Of a stretch of DNA of 38,021 bases, positions 8,301-17,510 are shown piece by piece (the stretch's first letter is position 1; each line of letters starts with the position of its first letter). The translations under genes were made by a program, and so were the position numbers. The notes beneath the pieces were generated by a model. The model was given only the letters and a program-made list of their open reading frames with translations, was not told where the DNA came from and made no database searches. The stretch is from a virus: IMG/VR virus record IMGVR_UViG_3300034418_006509, positions 1 through 38,021 of that record; one strand, given 5' to 3'.

Positions 8301-11300
8301 CTTTGGTTGGAACTGGAATCACCAATCAGAGATATTATCTGGAGAGGCAACTTTATGTTGATCTTCTGTCAGAAGGAACTGGTAACTTTAATTACCAACC
8401 TATCAGTGTCACCATTGAAGGTGTCATTGGAGTAAACACATTAACTGATCAGGACTTCAGAGCAGTTGTTCAACCCATCTTCAGAGGTGAAGTTGATTCT
8501 GTGGATCTGACTGAACAGGGTGTTGGTTATGGTTCTTCTGAGATTCTGAACTTCAACAGACAACCAACCATTTCTTATAAGAGTGGTGAGAATGCAGTTC
8601 TCCAACCTGTCATCAGTAATGGAAGAATTTCTGATGTTATCATTGTTTCTCCTGGTTCTGGTTATAACTCTGTTCCCACCATTGAAGTTGAAGGTGGTGG
8701 AAATTATGCAAAACTGACTGTTCTTATTGATAATGGTCAAATTTCAGAAGTTAAAATCATCAGTGGTGGAATTGGTTATGTTGCGTCTGAGACTTCACTG
8801 AAGGTTACTGCATCAGGAAGAGATTGTGTCTCTGAAGCACAGATTCAAGAATGGAACATTAACCTGTTTGAGAGAGACTTCTCCAAGATTACATCAGATG
8901 ATGGATTTGTCTCTGAGAACATTGATGACACACAACTTCAGTATTCCCACATTTATGCTCCCAGAATTCTGAGACAGACTGTTAGTTCTTTGGATTCTGA
9001 TGGTAATCGACTATATGGTTCAAAGGACCTAAACATTGCTAGAGGAGTTGAGATCGATAATAGAAGACACTCTTCGATCATTGGTTGGGCATATGATGGA
9101 AACCCAATTTATGGTCCTTATGGTTATGCCAACGGACAGAAAGGAACCATCAAGCAACTCACCAGCAGTTATGAACTGAGATTTGATAAACCAAACAGAC
9201 CCTCACTTTCCACGTTCCCTGGTGGATTCTTCGTTGAAGATTACGAATACACAGAGAGTGGTGATCTGGATAAACACAATGGAAGATATTGCCTCACTCC
9301 AGATTATCCCAACGGTGTTTATGCTTACTTTGCAACCTTTGATAATATTGTGGACTCGGATGGTCCCTTCACTAATTACAAGAGACCTTATTTCCCCTAC
9401 TTGGTAGGTAACTCGTTTAAGTCACAACCGAATGAATTCAACTATCGTAAGACTTCCAACCAGAATCAATACAATCTGGAGAATGGTAACTGGTTCAGAA
9501 ACACCAAAGAATACCTGATCAATGATGACCGTTCCCATTATGACTTTATTCTGAACTCTGATAACTTCTCACCACAAGGCGCAGAGGTTGTTTCCACGAC
9601 GGCATCCGGAATTGATTATGTTGGAGTGGTAACTGGTGGTCGCGGTTATAGTGTTTATGATAAAGCATCGTTTGCAAACGGACCAACTGGTGGTTCAGGT
9701 GCTCAGGCAGTTGTTGAGAGAATCTCTGGTAAGCAAATTGTAGATGTCTCCACTGCTTCCACTTCTTTTGATAATGTTGAATTTACTCCTTTTGGCAATC
9801 CTTCCAGTTTCATTGGATTCAGTTCTATTCCCACCAAATTTGAGTTTGGTGATCTGGTCAGCATTTCTGGTCTGAACATTCGTTATGATGGATTTGAAGA
9901 TTATTATACAGTTGGAGTTAGATCTGATAACTTTGTTCTGACACTGGGTGTTGGTTCTGCAACTGCAACTGGAATTACCACTTACTTCTATGTCTCTGGT
10001 CTTCTGGAGTATCCTTACATCAGACCTAATGATATTCTTGGAATTGGAACTGAGAGAGTTCAGGTTCTAAATGTTGATCCTGTAACTCAGAGAATCAGAG
10101 TTATCAGAGAGGTTGATGGAACTGTTGGAAATGCACACACTAACAGTAGTGTTCTTTATGAGGATCCCAGAAAGTTCACTTTCAATGCCACTGGAATTCA
10201 CACCAACCGTTCATTCAGAATTAACACTGAACTGTATTTCCAACCATCAGAATCTGTTGGTATAGGAACAACTTTGGGTCCCGGAGTTGGAGTTACTGTT
10301 TCTCTCTCCAATCCTGGAGTCGGTGCTACTCAATTGTTCCTCACACCTCAAGGAATCTACTATAAGGATCACCAACTGAGACTGAATGATACTGTTTTCT
10401 ATGAGACTCACGGTGGAAATAGCATTGAGGTTTGGAATGGAGAGGCAACTCATCCTTACACAGATCTGACGGCGTTTGGGACCCTCTATGTTGTTCCTCT
10501 CACTAAGGACATTATTGGTATTGCTAGTAACAAAGTGGGACTTGGAACCACTGGTGGATATGTTGGTGTCAATAGTAATCCTGGTCTCTTCTACTTTACT
10601 GACGCAGGATCTGGTGAGTATCACAGCTTTGAAACCAATTACACTGAAGTTCTAACTGGTCAAGTTGCTAAGAACATTGTTACTGTTTCGACCGCATCCA
10701 CACACAATCTCCAACTGAGTGACAAAGTTTGGTTGGATGTGAATCCCATTGATACTGTGACTGTAACAGTTAAGTATGATGATTACAACAGAAGAATCAT
10801 ATTCAATCCTCAGGATTTTGTTGCTGGGGATGTTAATGCTTTGAGAAACACCATCACCTTTGTAAATCATAACTTCAGAAAGGGAGATAAAGTTCTTCAT
10901 ACTGCAACCTCTCCTTCTGGTGGGTTGGCGAATGAGGGAATGTATTATGTTCTTCCCTTCAGTCAAGATAAGATTCAGTTAGTTGAGAATAAGTTCAATT
11001 TGCTTCAAACTGTTCCTGAGATTGTTGACATCACCAGTGCTTCTGCTGGAACACTCTCCAAGATTAATCCTTACACTGAAACCAGAAAGAATAATAAACT
11101 GAAGTTTGATCTCTCTGATGAATCTCTGTCATTTGTTTCTAATGGTGAGAGATTCTCCGCTTTTGATATGAGTTTGTATTCTGATCTTGAATACACAACT
11201 CCCTTTGTTTCTTCTGGTAAGGCCAATGAATTTGAAGTTACTAAGGAAGGAAGAGCTGGCATTGACGCAACTGCACATCTGACTCTTCTGGTTTCTGATT

Positions 11301-14300
11301 ATGTTCCAGACAATCTTTGGTACAAATTCAACCTCATCAACACTCAGTTCATTACTAAAATCAAGAGTGAGATTCTGATTGACACTGACACAATTTCTAA
11401 CAATCAGATCAATGTTGTTCCCAGTGATTATGATGGGGATCACACCATTGTGGGACTTGGAACCACAACCTTCTCCTTTAATCTTTCAAGAATTCCTGAG
11501 AGTTTGTCTTATGACAAAACAAACTCCACTGCAACTTATGAAACCAATTCCAGAACTGCAACTGGTTCAATTACCAGAATGTTGGTTCAGAGCAGAGGTG
11601 CTGGTTACAGATCACTTCCTGAAATTACCAATGTTATAAGTGTTGGTGGAACAGATGCAATTCTGTTCGCAGAGGGCAATGATGTTGGTTCAATCACTGG
11701 AACCAGATTCCTTTCCAATAACATTGGATTTGATTATCCTTCTGACAAGACAATGAAGATTGTCTCTAACCTCCCTGAGATTGTTGAGGTTGAGACACTC
11801 GCATCCTTCAGATACATCGGAATTACTTCTAATGGTCGTAATTATCTGGTTGCACCTGATCTGGTGGTGATTGATGGTTATACCAATGAGCCAATCACAG
11901 ATATTGATCTGGAATATTCTTTGGGAGACCAGAGAGTTACCATTTTGAAGAATAACACTGGAATTTATCCAGTTACTCCTCGGATTGTTCCTGTCAATAA
12001 CTCCAACGGAATTGGAATTAATTCCATTGGGTTTAACACCGAATCCAAGAATGTTCAAGTTTATTTTGATGTTGATTTTGAAACTCTGGACGATTTCCCT
12101 TACACCATTGGGGACAGAGTGTTCATTGAGAACACCAGCGTTGGTGTGGGGTCCACTGGAATTGGTTACAACTCTGAAAATTATGGTTACGCTTACTTTA
12201 CCATTACTAACACCGATCCAAATGTCGGTGGATCAAATGGAAGCATCACTTATGACCTGACTGATTATCTTGGTGATAATGATGTTCCTGGTAAATTCAG
12301 CACCACTCTTTCGAAGGGAAGAGTAATTCGTGTGGATGATTTCCCCATCTTTGACCCTGTGGTGGCAAAGAATGACTTCTTTGTTGGTGAAACAGTTCTG
12401 AGTGATGGTGCTTCTGGTGTTGTTGCAAGTTGGAATGACACTCTGGAGATTGTAAAAGTTTCCACAAAGGATGACTTCAAACTTGGAAAACTTCTGATTG
12501 GTAAGTCTTCTGGAACTCAGGCATTTATTGATAAGATTGATTCCTTTGATTCTGAGATCATCACTGGTGCTGGAGTCACCATTGTGGATGGTTGGCAGAG
12601 TAACACTGGTTTCTTGAATGATAGCCTTCAGAAACTTCCCAACAATGAGTATTATCAGAACTTCGCTTATTCAATCAGTTCTAAGATTCCTTATGACACC
12701 TGGAGTGATCCAGTTGGGTCCATCAATCACACTGCTGGATTTGGTAAGTTTGCGGATCTTCAGGTTGTAAGTATTCAAGACATCAATCAAAATATCATTG
12801 AACCCATTGAATCTAACATTGAAGTCGCTGTTGATATTGTCAGTGAGAGTGACATTCATTGTTTTTATGACTTTGACAATGTTACAGAAAGAACAACTTC
12901 TGTAGATGGTGTCAATGTCTCTGATGAAATCTACTTTGAAAATAGAATTCTCACAGATCACTTTGAATCCATTGGTAACAGGGCAATTGTTATTGATGAC
13001 ATTAGTGATGGATTTGATAGTAATGAGAGAACAGATGCTTTTGTGGAGATTGGTCCCTATAGTCAGGACAGAATCTTCAACAGATTCTTCACTTATGTGA
13101 AAGATCAAACCTTCTCTGAAAGAAGAGAATCTTCTATCATATCTGCTGTACAGAATGGAGCACAGATGTTCTCCAATGTGTACGCTGATATGAACACTTC
13201 TACACCTCTGGGTGTGTTTGATTACATTAGAAAAGCAGATGGTTTCTATCTGAGATACACACCCTTTGCTGGAGTGTTTAATAATTATGATGTGAGCGTG
13301 AATTCCATTGGTATTTTCAATAACATCACCACTGGTTTTGGAACATCATTCTTAGGAATTGGATCCATCACTGGAATTCAAGGAGAACAATCCAATATTT
13401 CAGTTGGAACCACAACAAACATTGTTTCCTTTGGAACTTCTTACCGCTCCGCTAAAGTGAGAGTGGTTTATGAGGATGATCAACAGAACTTTGATGCAGC
13501 AGAAATCAGCATGTTGCATGATGGAACTGATGTTGTGATTGTGGAATATGGAAACATCAAATCCAATGAGAGCCCTTATTACACATCAGGTGTTGGAACT
13601 TATAACGCTTACATTGATAGTGGAAATGTTAAACTTGATTTAATTCCCAGTGTTGGTGTTGCACTTACTGCAAACTCCTCCATTGTTGTGATGAGTGACA
13701 ATGAAGTTGGAGTTGGATCCACATCAATGGATACAGCACTTCTGAGATCTGTTTATACTTCAATCGCTTCCAGTGCCTCACCTGTTGCTGTTGAGGTTGC
13801 TTCTTATGAGGATCCCTATCAATTCGCTTATTATCAGGTTGTCACTTCAAACACCACAGGTTCTGAATATGAGTACAGAGAAGTTGCAATTCTAAACTCT
13901 GATACTGATGAATACTTTGGTGACTTTGGTCAGATTCAAACTGGCGGAAACATTGGAACATTTGGAATTGAACAATCTGGTCCTTATGTGAAACTGATGT
14001 TCACACCTGAGGCAAACATTGCCACTGAGGTGAGAGTCACAGCAATTGAAACTCAGTCATACACTGGAGATAAGGACATTGATGTTATTGAACTTGAGAA
14101 CCTTCAGTATGACTCCAGGGCAGCTGTTTATCAAGCAACTGGACTCGCTGCTCAAACTAAATTTGAACTGAAGAGTAACACTTTTGACATCTTCACCAGA
14201 TATTTCAATGGAAGTGACTCAGCGGTTGTGGGTGTTGGAACCAATACTGTTAAGATCCCTAATCATTATTTTGTAACTGGTCAGAATGTCACTTATGAGA

Positions 14301-17300
14301 CCACTGGTGGCCGCGGTGTTGGGACTCTTTATAACATTGGAATCGCAAATACTAATGTTCCTGGAATTGGTTTAACTGATAAACTTCCTTCTGATCTTTA
14401 CATTGTGAAGGTGGGAGAAGGTGCTGTTCAGTTTGCAGCAACAGCAGAAAATGCACTAGCAACACCAAATCCAATTGTTTATGAAATCACCTCTGTGGGT
14501 GTTGGAACTTATCACATTCTTAAATCTAATGATAATGATTCCAACTCTAAGACTTTGGTTTCCATTGACAGAAAACTCCAGTCTCCTGTTTCTGATACCA
14601 GTGTCACTTCCACACTAAATGAATCCATTGTGAATGAAACCTCATTCATTGTTGCTGGAATTACTTCATTCTATCCTTATGACATTATCAGAATTGATAA
14701 TGAATATATGACCATTACTGCTTCTTATCTGGACAGCGGTCAGCCCACAATGGATGTGGTTAGAGCTCAGTTGGGTTCTGATCTTGTTTCTCACTCCAGT
14801 GGAACTCAAATCACAAAGATTGGTGGTCAGTACAATATTGTGGAGAACACAATTAACTTTGTTGCCTCTCCTTATGGTAATGTTCCTCTCAGCACCACCA
14901 CAGAAGGTCCTAATGAGGCGGATTGGACTGGAATCACAACTCACTCCACATTCCAAGGAAGAGCGTTCCTGAGAACCGCTCCAGTGGGTTCTTCCACTGA
15001 GACTTATGATCACAACGCAGTGTTTGATGATCTGTCACCTCAGTTCACAGGTCTTACCAGTGAATTCACTCTGAAGTCTCAGGGTAATGATGTTCCTGGA
15101 ATCTCCACTTATAACGCAGCAATTCTGATCAATGGAATCTTCCAGAAACCTGATGGTCCAGACATCTCTAGAATTGATAATGAACCCAATTATGATCTTC
15201 TTGGTTCTGCTGGAATCACCACCATTCAGTTCTTGGGAGATCCTGGTGATTATGTGAATGGTGATGTCAACACTGGTTCTTATCCTCGCGGTGGCATAAT
15301 TCAGGAAGTTGGTTCAACTCCTGGTTATGGTTACCAACCTCTGGTGGCAGCGGGCGGAACCGCAGTTGTTTCTGGTTTGGGAACCATTTCTTCCATCGCC
15401 ATTGGTAACAGTGGTTCTGGTTATCGCCCTGGTGTTCAAACTGTTGTGAATGTGGGTGTTCAAACTTACAGTGATGGTGTTCCTAACATTGAATTCATTG
15501 GAACCGCAGCAATCAGTGGTGGTCACATTGTCAGTGTGGCAATCACCAATCCTGGAGCGGGTTACACAACCACAGATGTTCCACAGGTTGTCTTTGATAA
15601 ACCACTCTCTTATTCCAACATTCCTCTGATTTACAGTGGAACTTCTGGCATTGGAACTGATGCTCTTGTTGACATTACAGTTGGACTTGGTTCCAGTGTG
15701 ATTGACTTTACTCTGAAGAACACTGGTTCTGGTTATGGTTATGGAGACACTCTGACTGTTGCGATTGGTGGAACTGTGGGCATTCCCACTAACACTAATC
15801 TTACCTTCAGTGAGTTCCAATTGAGTGTAAACAGAGTTTATGAGGACCTCTTCAATGGTTGGTTCTTTGGTGAACTGGAAGCATTTGATTCCTTTGAGGA
15901 TGATTTTGATGGTGTTTCCAAGACCTTCAACTTGAAGATTAATGGCGAAGGTGTCGCAGTGATGACCAGAAAGGGTTCTGTGATTGACACCACTCTCAAT
16001 CTTCTGGTGTTTGTGAATAATATTCTTCAGGAACCTCATCAAGCTTATGAGATGCAAGGTGGAAGTGTGATTCGCTTCTCTGAAGCACCCAAAGCAGGTG
16101 ACACTTGCACAGTGGTGTTTTACAAGGGAACTCCTGAAATTGATGTTATTTTCAGAGATGTTCTTGAGACTATCAAGGAAGGTGATGTTCTGGACATTTA
16201 CAATGACCCAGAAGAAGGTCAAGGAAGAGGTTTAGATCAGAACCCCAGAGTTGTTACTGGAATCAACACAGTTGATTCTGTGAGGACTAATCCTTACAGA
16301 AATCCTGGAGTTACTACTGACACAACTCTTCAAAGACCCATCGCATGGTGTAAGCAAACTGTGGATAAGATTATCAACAATCAAGTTGTTGGTAAGGACA
16401 GACCACATTATGAGCCCAACATTTATCCCTTCTCTTATCTGATTGAGAATGTTGGAATTACAACTCAGATCGCTTATGTGGACAGTGTCAAGCCTTTGTT
16501 TGATGCACCCAATGAGCAAGAAGATAACAGAACAGTTTGGCAAAATAAGGTTGAGTTTGTTTCACAGGCGGATTATGAAGTGGGTCTGGCAACTGCGGTT
16601 GTGGATGACTTTGGAAGAATTTCCTCCATTGTTGTTACTAACCCTGGCGCGGGTTACACTTACAACCCTCAAGTCTCCATTGCACCTCCTGCAGATGGAA
16701 CAAGAGCAGTTGCAGAATCCAACACATTCAATGGAAAGGTTACAGGTTTCAATCTCATTGAAATTGGTGCAGGTTACACCAACACCAATCCTCCTCTGGT
16801 TCTGATTGAAACTCCCAATTATGGAAATGAAATCATCAATGTTGACAGTTATGAGGGTGATTATGGAATTGTGGTTGGTTTTGGAACCACCACAACAGGA
16901 GACAACACACAATTCATCTTTGACTTCTTTATTCCCACAGATTCTTTCCTGAGGGATGATGATTACAACAGCCCCACCATTACTGTCAGTGGAATCAGCA
17001 CTGGTGACTTCTTCACCATCTTTGATTCTGACGCAACACACAGCAAGGGAACCATTGTTTCTCTTCAGAATGATGACACAACCAGAATTGGTGTTTCCAC
17101 TCAGTTCTTAGATAACATTTATCAGGTCGCATCCACACAAACTTTGGATGTGAATGTGATTGGTGTGGGTGTTACTGAAGTTAGAAGAGTCTTCACTAAC
17201 ATTGTTGGTTATTCCACAGAATCCTTCTCTTCCACTTTGATTACATTTGATTCCACAGTTTACACCTTTGATGATCAGTCTTATGAAGTCTTTACTGGTG

Positions 17301-17476
17301 GAATTGGTTCAGCATTCTATTTCGCTAACTTCAGTTGGGGTAAGTTGAACTTTGATGGAAGAAATAACGCTCAGGCGTTTGATGCTGAAACATTAGGTGG
17401 TTACTCAGGTCTAAACACTTCCACTTATGTGAGAAGATACAACCCCCTGAGATACAAAAACTATTACTCTTCATAA
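5339..17476 (+). CDS. 7: giant gp7-like baseplate/fibre protein, 4045 aa
   Basis: This is one open frame of 12.1 kb. Residues 1-250 resemble the C-terminal part of T4 gp7: FLKQYYISQEIQSG, then LFLQQFLQKLKKQF, then FYSAKGTDAATEVLFRALYG (about 198-217) align with the T4 gp7 stretch containing FYSTKGIEASYKFLFKVLY. This implies attachment to the wedge. An extra module (about 97-160) is inserted in that region. The rest is a beta-rich extension with about thirteen GxGY repeats (near residues 780, 1103, 1141, 1431, 2085, 3357, 3403, 3767, 3807 and others). It has a YHYH-type domain at about 1235-1360 (IIGWAYDGNPIYGPYGY, LDKHNGRYCLTPDYPNG) and fibre-type segments such as VFVNNILQEP (about 3558). I count only about six Cys. 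T4 gp7 is about 1032 residues, so this protein lacks its N-terminal half and gains a huge tail. It probably displays host-contact domains at the baseplate. Confidence 0.82.
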   Translation: MTVDRVRFQDIVESQLPRYVREDFPLLPEFLKQYYISQEIQSGTLDLVQNLDQYVNLSEIFDLSNSTTLGADLSFTGKIIQTSFEGNFTVGFPDKNGLIQIDDEIIFYETKTDRNFEGCTRGFSGITSYISPSTPDELVFTTSVATEHKNGARIVNLNVLFLQQFLQKLKKQFTPGFSGRSLTNNLDQKNFLYGAESFYSAKGTDAATEVLFRALYGEDVEIIHPSRFLFRPSDADYKITEDFIVEAIDGDPLELKNLTLFQLESGANGSVTNVERINYDKGQYYQISVDSGYDRDINVRGTIYADFQVNPKTKLLNSVSYGSTILDVDSTLGFDDSGELVTTDIDGNDVILTYSGKNINQFFNVEGVTYEIDVKTDIRKNDYSYAYVGIGTEEQIRVRIAGALKDLEINEKTYSYNERDLINIKSLGRISKNQRSTGWITNVKTSMDVENVIPDDIDERIYSIFTFDTHYYYPGYRIVLTDAFGTKTNGKISRVISKRGFVVKFENALNLAAPTYVVENQLLKGDSDNFQEITEFTANVQNTYSDPSDNVLVVSNTIPNYFDTKTNPYNKTIVFSGSADGENIRLTNNTDHGFYTGDAVFYSPGITNEVTSSPDGIEVVTQNISKFTNVESLVYYVKRVDQETIKLARSRSDIFANKFISPLGDVTNNVFTYYDYYNKKLLPQSIIRQITDPVNRSDEYETVAGDYNGILVNGVEILNYKSQDKLFSGRIESIKVGSGGEDYDVVNPPEFHIDDNVQTGIAATGVVAVRGSLQKINIIDPGFDYIGTPTVRITGGNGTGAAAEVNLTTAYNVPQFNSEVDGSVTGGISTTNNTIGFSTYHRFRDYERVVYDSKKLQNVGGLSTGSFYYVSLVDASTVKLHKSYDDANLGINTISLTGYGKGIQSINSTGLKYILSDVVVTNPGQNYQNKKRRITGINTASNTITIKSHGYLNGEIIEYESIDDDVLGLSTTEDYFVTKVDNDNFKLSLVGTGITNQRYYLERQLYVDLLSEGTGNFNYQPISVTIEGVIGVNTLTDQDFRAVVQPIFRGEVDSVDLTEQGVGYGSSEILNFNRQPTISYKSGENAVLQPVISNGRISDVIIVSPGSGYNSVPTIEVEGGGNYAKLTVLIDNGQISEVKIISGGIGYVASETSLKVTASGRDCVSEAQIQEWNINLFERDFSKITSDDGFVSENIDDTQLQYSHIYAPRILRQTVSSLDSDGNRLYGSKDLNIARGVEIDNRRHSSIIGWAYDGNPIYGPYGYANGQKGTIKQLTSSYELRFDKPNRPSLSTFPGGFFVEDYEYTESGDLDKHNGRYCLTPDYPNGVYAYFATFDNIVDSDGPFTNYKRPYFPYLVGNSFKSQPNEFNYRKTSNQNQYNLENGNWFRNTKEYLINDDRSHYDFILNSDNFSPQGAEVVSTTASGIDYVGVVTGGRGYSVYDKASFANGPTGGSGAQAVVERISGKQIVDVSTASTSFDNVEFTPFGNPSSFIGFSSIPTKFEFGDLVSISGLNIRYDGFEDYYTVGVRSDNFVLTLGVGSATATGITTYFYVSGLLEYPYIRPNDILGIGTERVQVLNVDPVTQRIRVIREVDGTVGNAHTNSSVLYEDPRKFTFNATGIHTNRSFRINTELYFQPSESVGIGTTLGPGVGVTVSLSNPGVGATQLFLTPQGIYYKDHQLRLNDTVFYETHGGNSIEVWNGEATHPYTDLTAFGTLYVVPLTKDIIGIASNKVGLGTTGGYVGVNSNPGLFYFTDAGSGEYHSFETNYTEVLTGQVAKNIVTVSTASTHNLQLSDKVWLDVNPIDTVTVTVKYDDYNRRIIFNPQDFVAGDVNALRNTITFVNHNFRKGDKVLHTATSPSGGLANEGMYYVLPFSQDKIQLVENKFNLLQTVPEIVDITSASAGTLSKINPYTETRKNNKLKFDLSDESLSFVSNGERFSAFDMSLYSDLEYTTPFVSSGKANEFEVTKEGRAGIDATAHLTLLVSDYVPDNLWYKFNLINTQFITKIKSEILIDTDTISNNQINVVPSDYDGDHTIVGLGTTTFSFNLSRIPESLSYDKTNSTATYETNSRTATGSITRMLVQSRGAGYRSLPEITNVISVGGTDAILFAEGNDVGSITGTRFLSNNIGFDYPSDKTMKIVSNLPEIVEVETLASFRYIGITSNGRNYLVAPDLVVIDGYTNEPITDIDLEYSLGDQRVTILKNNTGIYPVTPRIVPVNNSNGIGINSIGFNTESKNVQVYFDVDFETLDDFPYTIGDRVFIENTSVGVGSTGIGYNSENYGYAYFTITNTDPNVGGSNGSITYDLTDYLGDNDVPGKFSTTLSKGRVIRVDDFPIFDPVVAKNDFFVGETVLSDGASGVVASWNDTLEIVKVSTKDDFKLGKLLIGKSSGTQAFIDKIDSFDSEIITGAGVTIVDGWQSNTGFLNDSLQKLPNNEYYQNFAYSISSKIPYDTWSDPVGSINHTAGFGKFADLQVVSIQDINQNIIEPIESNIEVAVDIVSESDIHCFYDFDNVTERTTSVDGVNVSDEIYFENRILTDHFESIGNRAIVIDDISDGFDSNERTDAFVEIGPYSQDRIFNRFFTYVKDQTFSERRESSIISAVQNGAQMFSNVYADMNTSTPLGVFDYIRKADGFYLRYTPFAGVFNNYDVSVNSIGIFNNITTGFGTSFLGIGSITGIQGEQSNISVGTTTNIVSFGTSYRSAKVRVVYEDDQQNFDAAEISMLHDGTDVVIVEYGNIKSNESPYYTSGVGTYNAYIDSGNVKLDLIPSVGVALTANSSIVVMSDNEVGVGSTSMDTALLRSVYTSIASSASPVAVEVASYEDPYQFAYYQVVTSNTTGSEYEYREVAILNSDTDEYFGDFGQIQTGGNIGTFGIEQSGPYVKLMFTPEANIATEVRVTAIETQSYTGDKDIDVIELENLQYDSRAAVYQATGLAAQTKFELKSNTFDIFTRYFNGSDSAVVGVGTNTVKIPNHYFVTGQNVTYETTGGRGVGTLYNIGIANTNVPGIGLTDKLPSDLYIVKVGEGAVQFAATAENALATPNPIVYEITSVGVGTYHILKSNDNDSNSKTLVSIDRKLQSPVSDTSVTSTLNESIVNETSFIVAGITSFYPYDIIRIDNEYMTITASYLDSGQPTMDVVRAQLGSDLVSHSSGTQITKIGGQYNIVENTINFVASPYGNVPLSTTTEGPNEADWTGITTHSTFQGRAFLRTAPVGSSTETYDHNAVFDDLSPQFTGLTSEFTLKSQGNDVPGISTYNAAILINGIFQKPDGPDISRIDNEPNYDLLGSAGITTIQFLGDPGDYVNGDVNTGSYPRGGIIQEVGSTPGYGYQPLVAAGGTAVVSGLGTISSIAIGNSGSGYRPGVQTVVNVGVQTYSDGVPNIEFIGTAAISGGHIVSVAITNPGAGYTTTDVPQVVFDKPLSYSNIPLIYSGTSGIGTDALVDITVGLGSSVIDFTLKNTGSGYGYGDTLTVAIGGTVGIPTNTNLTFSEFQLSVNRVYEDLFNGWFFGELEAFDSFEDDFDGVSKTFNLKINGEGVAVMTRKGSVIDTTLNLLVFVNNILQEPHQAYEMQGGSVIRFSEAPKAGDTCTVVFYKGTPEIDVIFRDVLETIKEGDVLDIYNDPEEGQGRGLDQNPRVVTGINTVDSVRTNPYRNPGVTTDTTLQRPIAWCKQTVDKIINNQVVGKDRPHYEPNIYPFSYLIENVGITTQIAYVDSVKPLFDAPNEQEDNRTVWQNKVEFVSQADYEVGLATAVVDDFGRISSIVVTNPGAGYTYNPQVSIAPPADGTRAVAESNTFNGKVTGFNLIEIGAGYTNTNPPLVLIETPNYGNEIINVDSYEGDYGIVVGFGTTTTGDNTQFIFDFFIPTDSFLRDDDYNSPTITVSGISTGDFFTIFDSDATHSKGTIVSLQNDDTTRIGVSTQFLDNIYQVASTQTLDVNVIGVGVTEVRRVFTNIVGYSTESFSSTLITFDSTVYTFDDQSYEVFTGGIGSAFYFANFSWGKLNFDGRNNAQAFDAETLGGYSGLNTSTYVRRYNPLRYKNYYSS

Positions 17477-17478
17477 AC

Positions 17479-17486
17479 CCTAAATA
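17479..17486 (+). promoter_or_regulatory. late promoter (CCTAAATA)
   Basis: CCTAAATA lies in the 34-base gap after the giant gene, 24 bases before the ATG of the gp10-like fibre gene at 17511. It shares the TAAATA core and spacing with the other late promoters in the window. Confidence 0.6.
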
Positions 17487-17510
17487 TAGTTACCAAGGAC
17501 TAAACAGAGA

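Noticed and set aside
15314-16222. 302-residue minus-strand open frame within the giant gene
   Set aside because: Other long antisense frames occur over the same gene because its codon choice avoids antisense stops. The product is Asn/Ser/Thr/Ile-rich without any recognisable motif, and there is no promoter or ribosome site.
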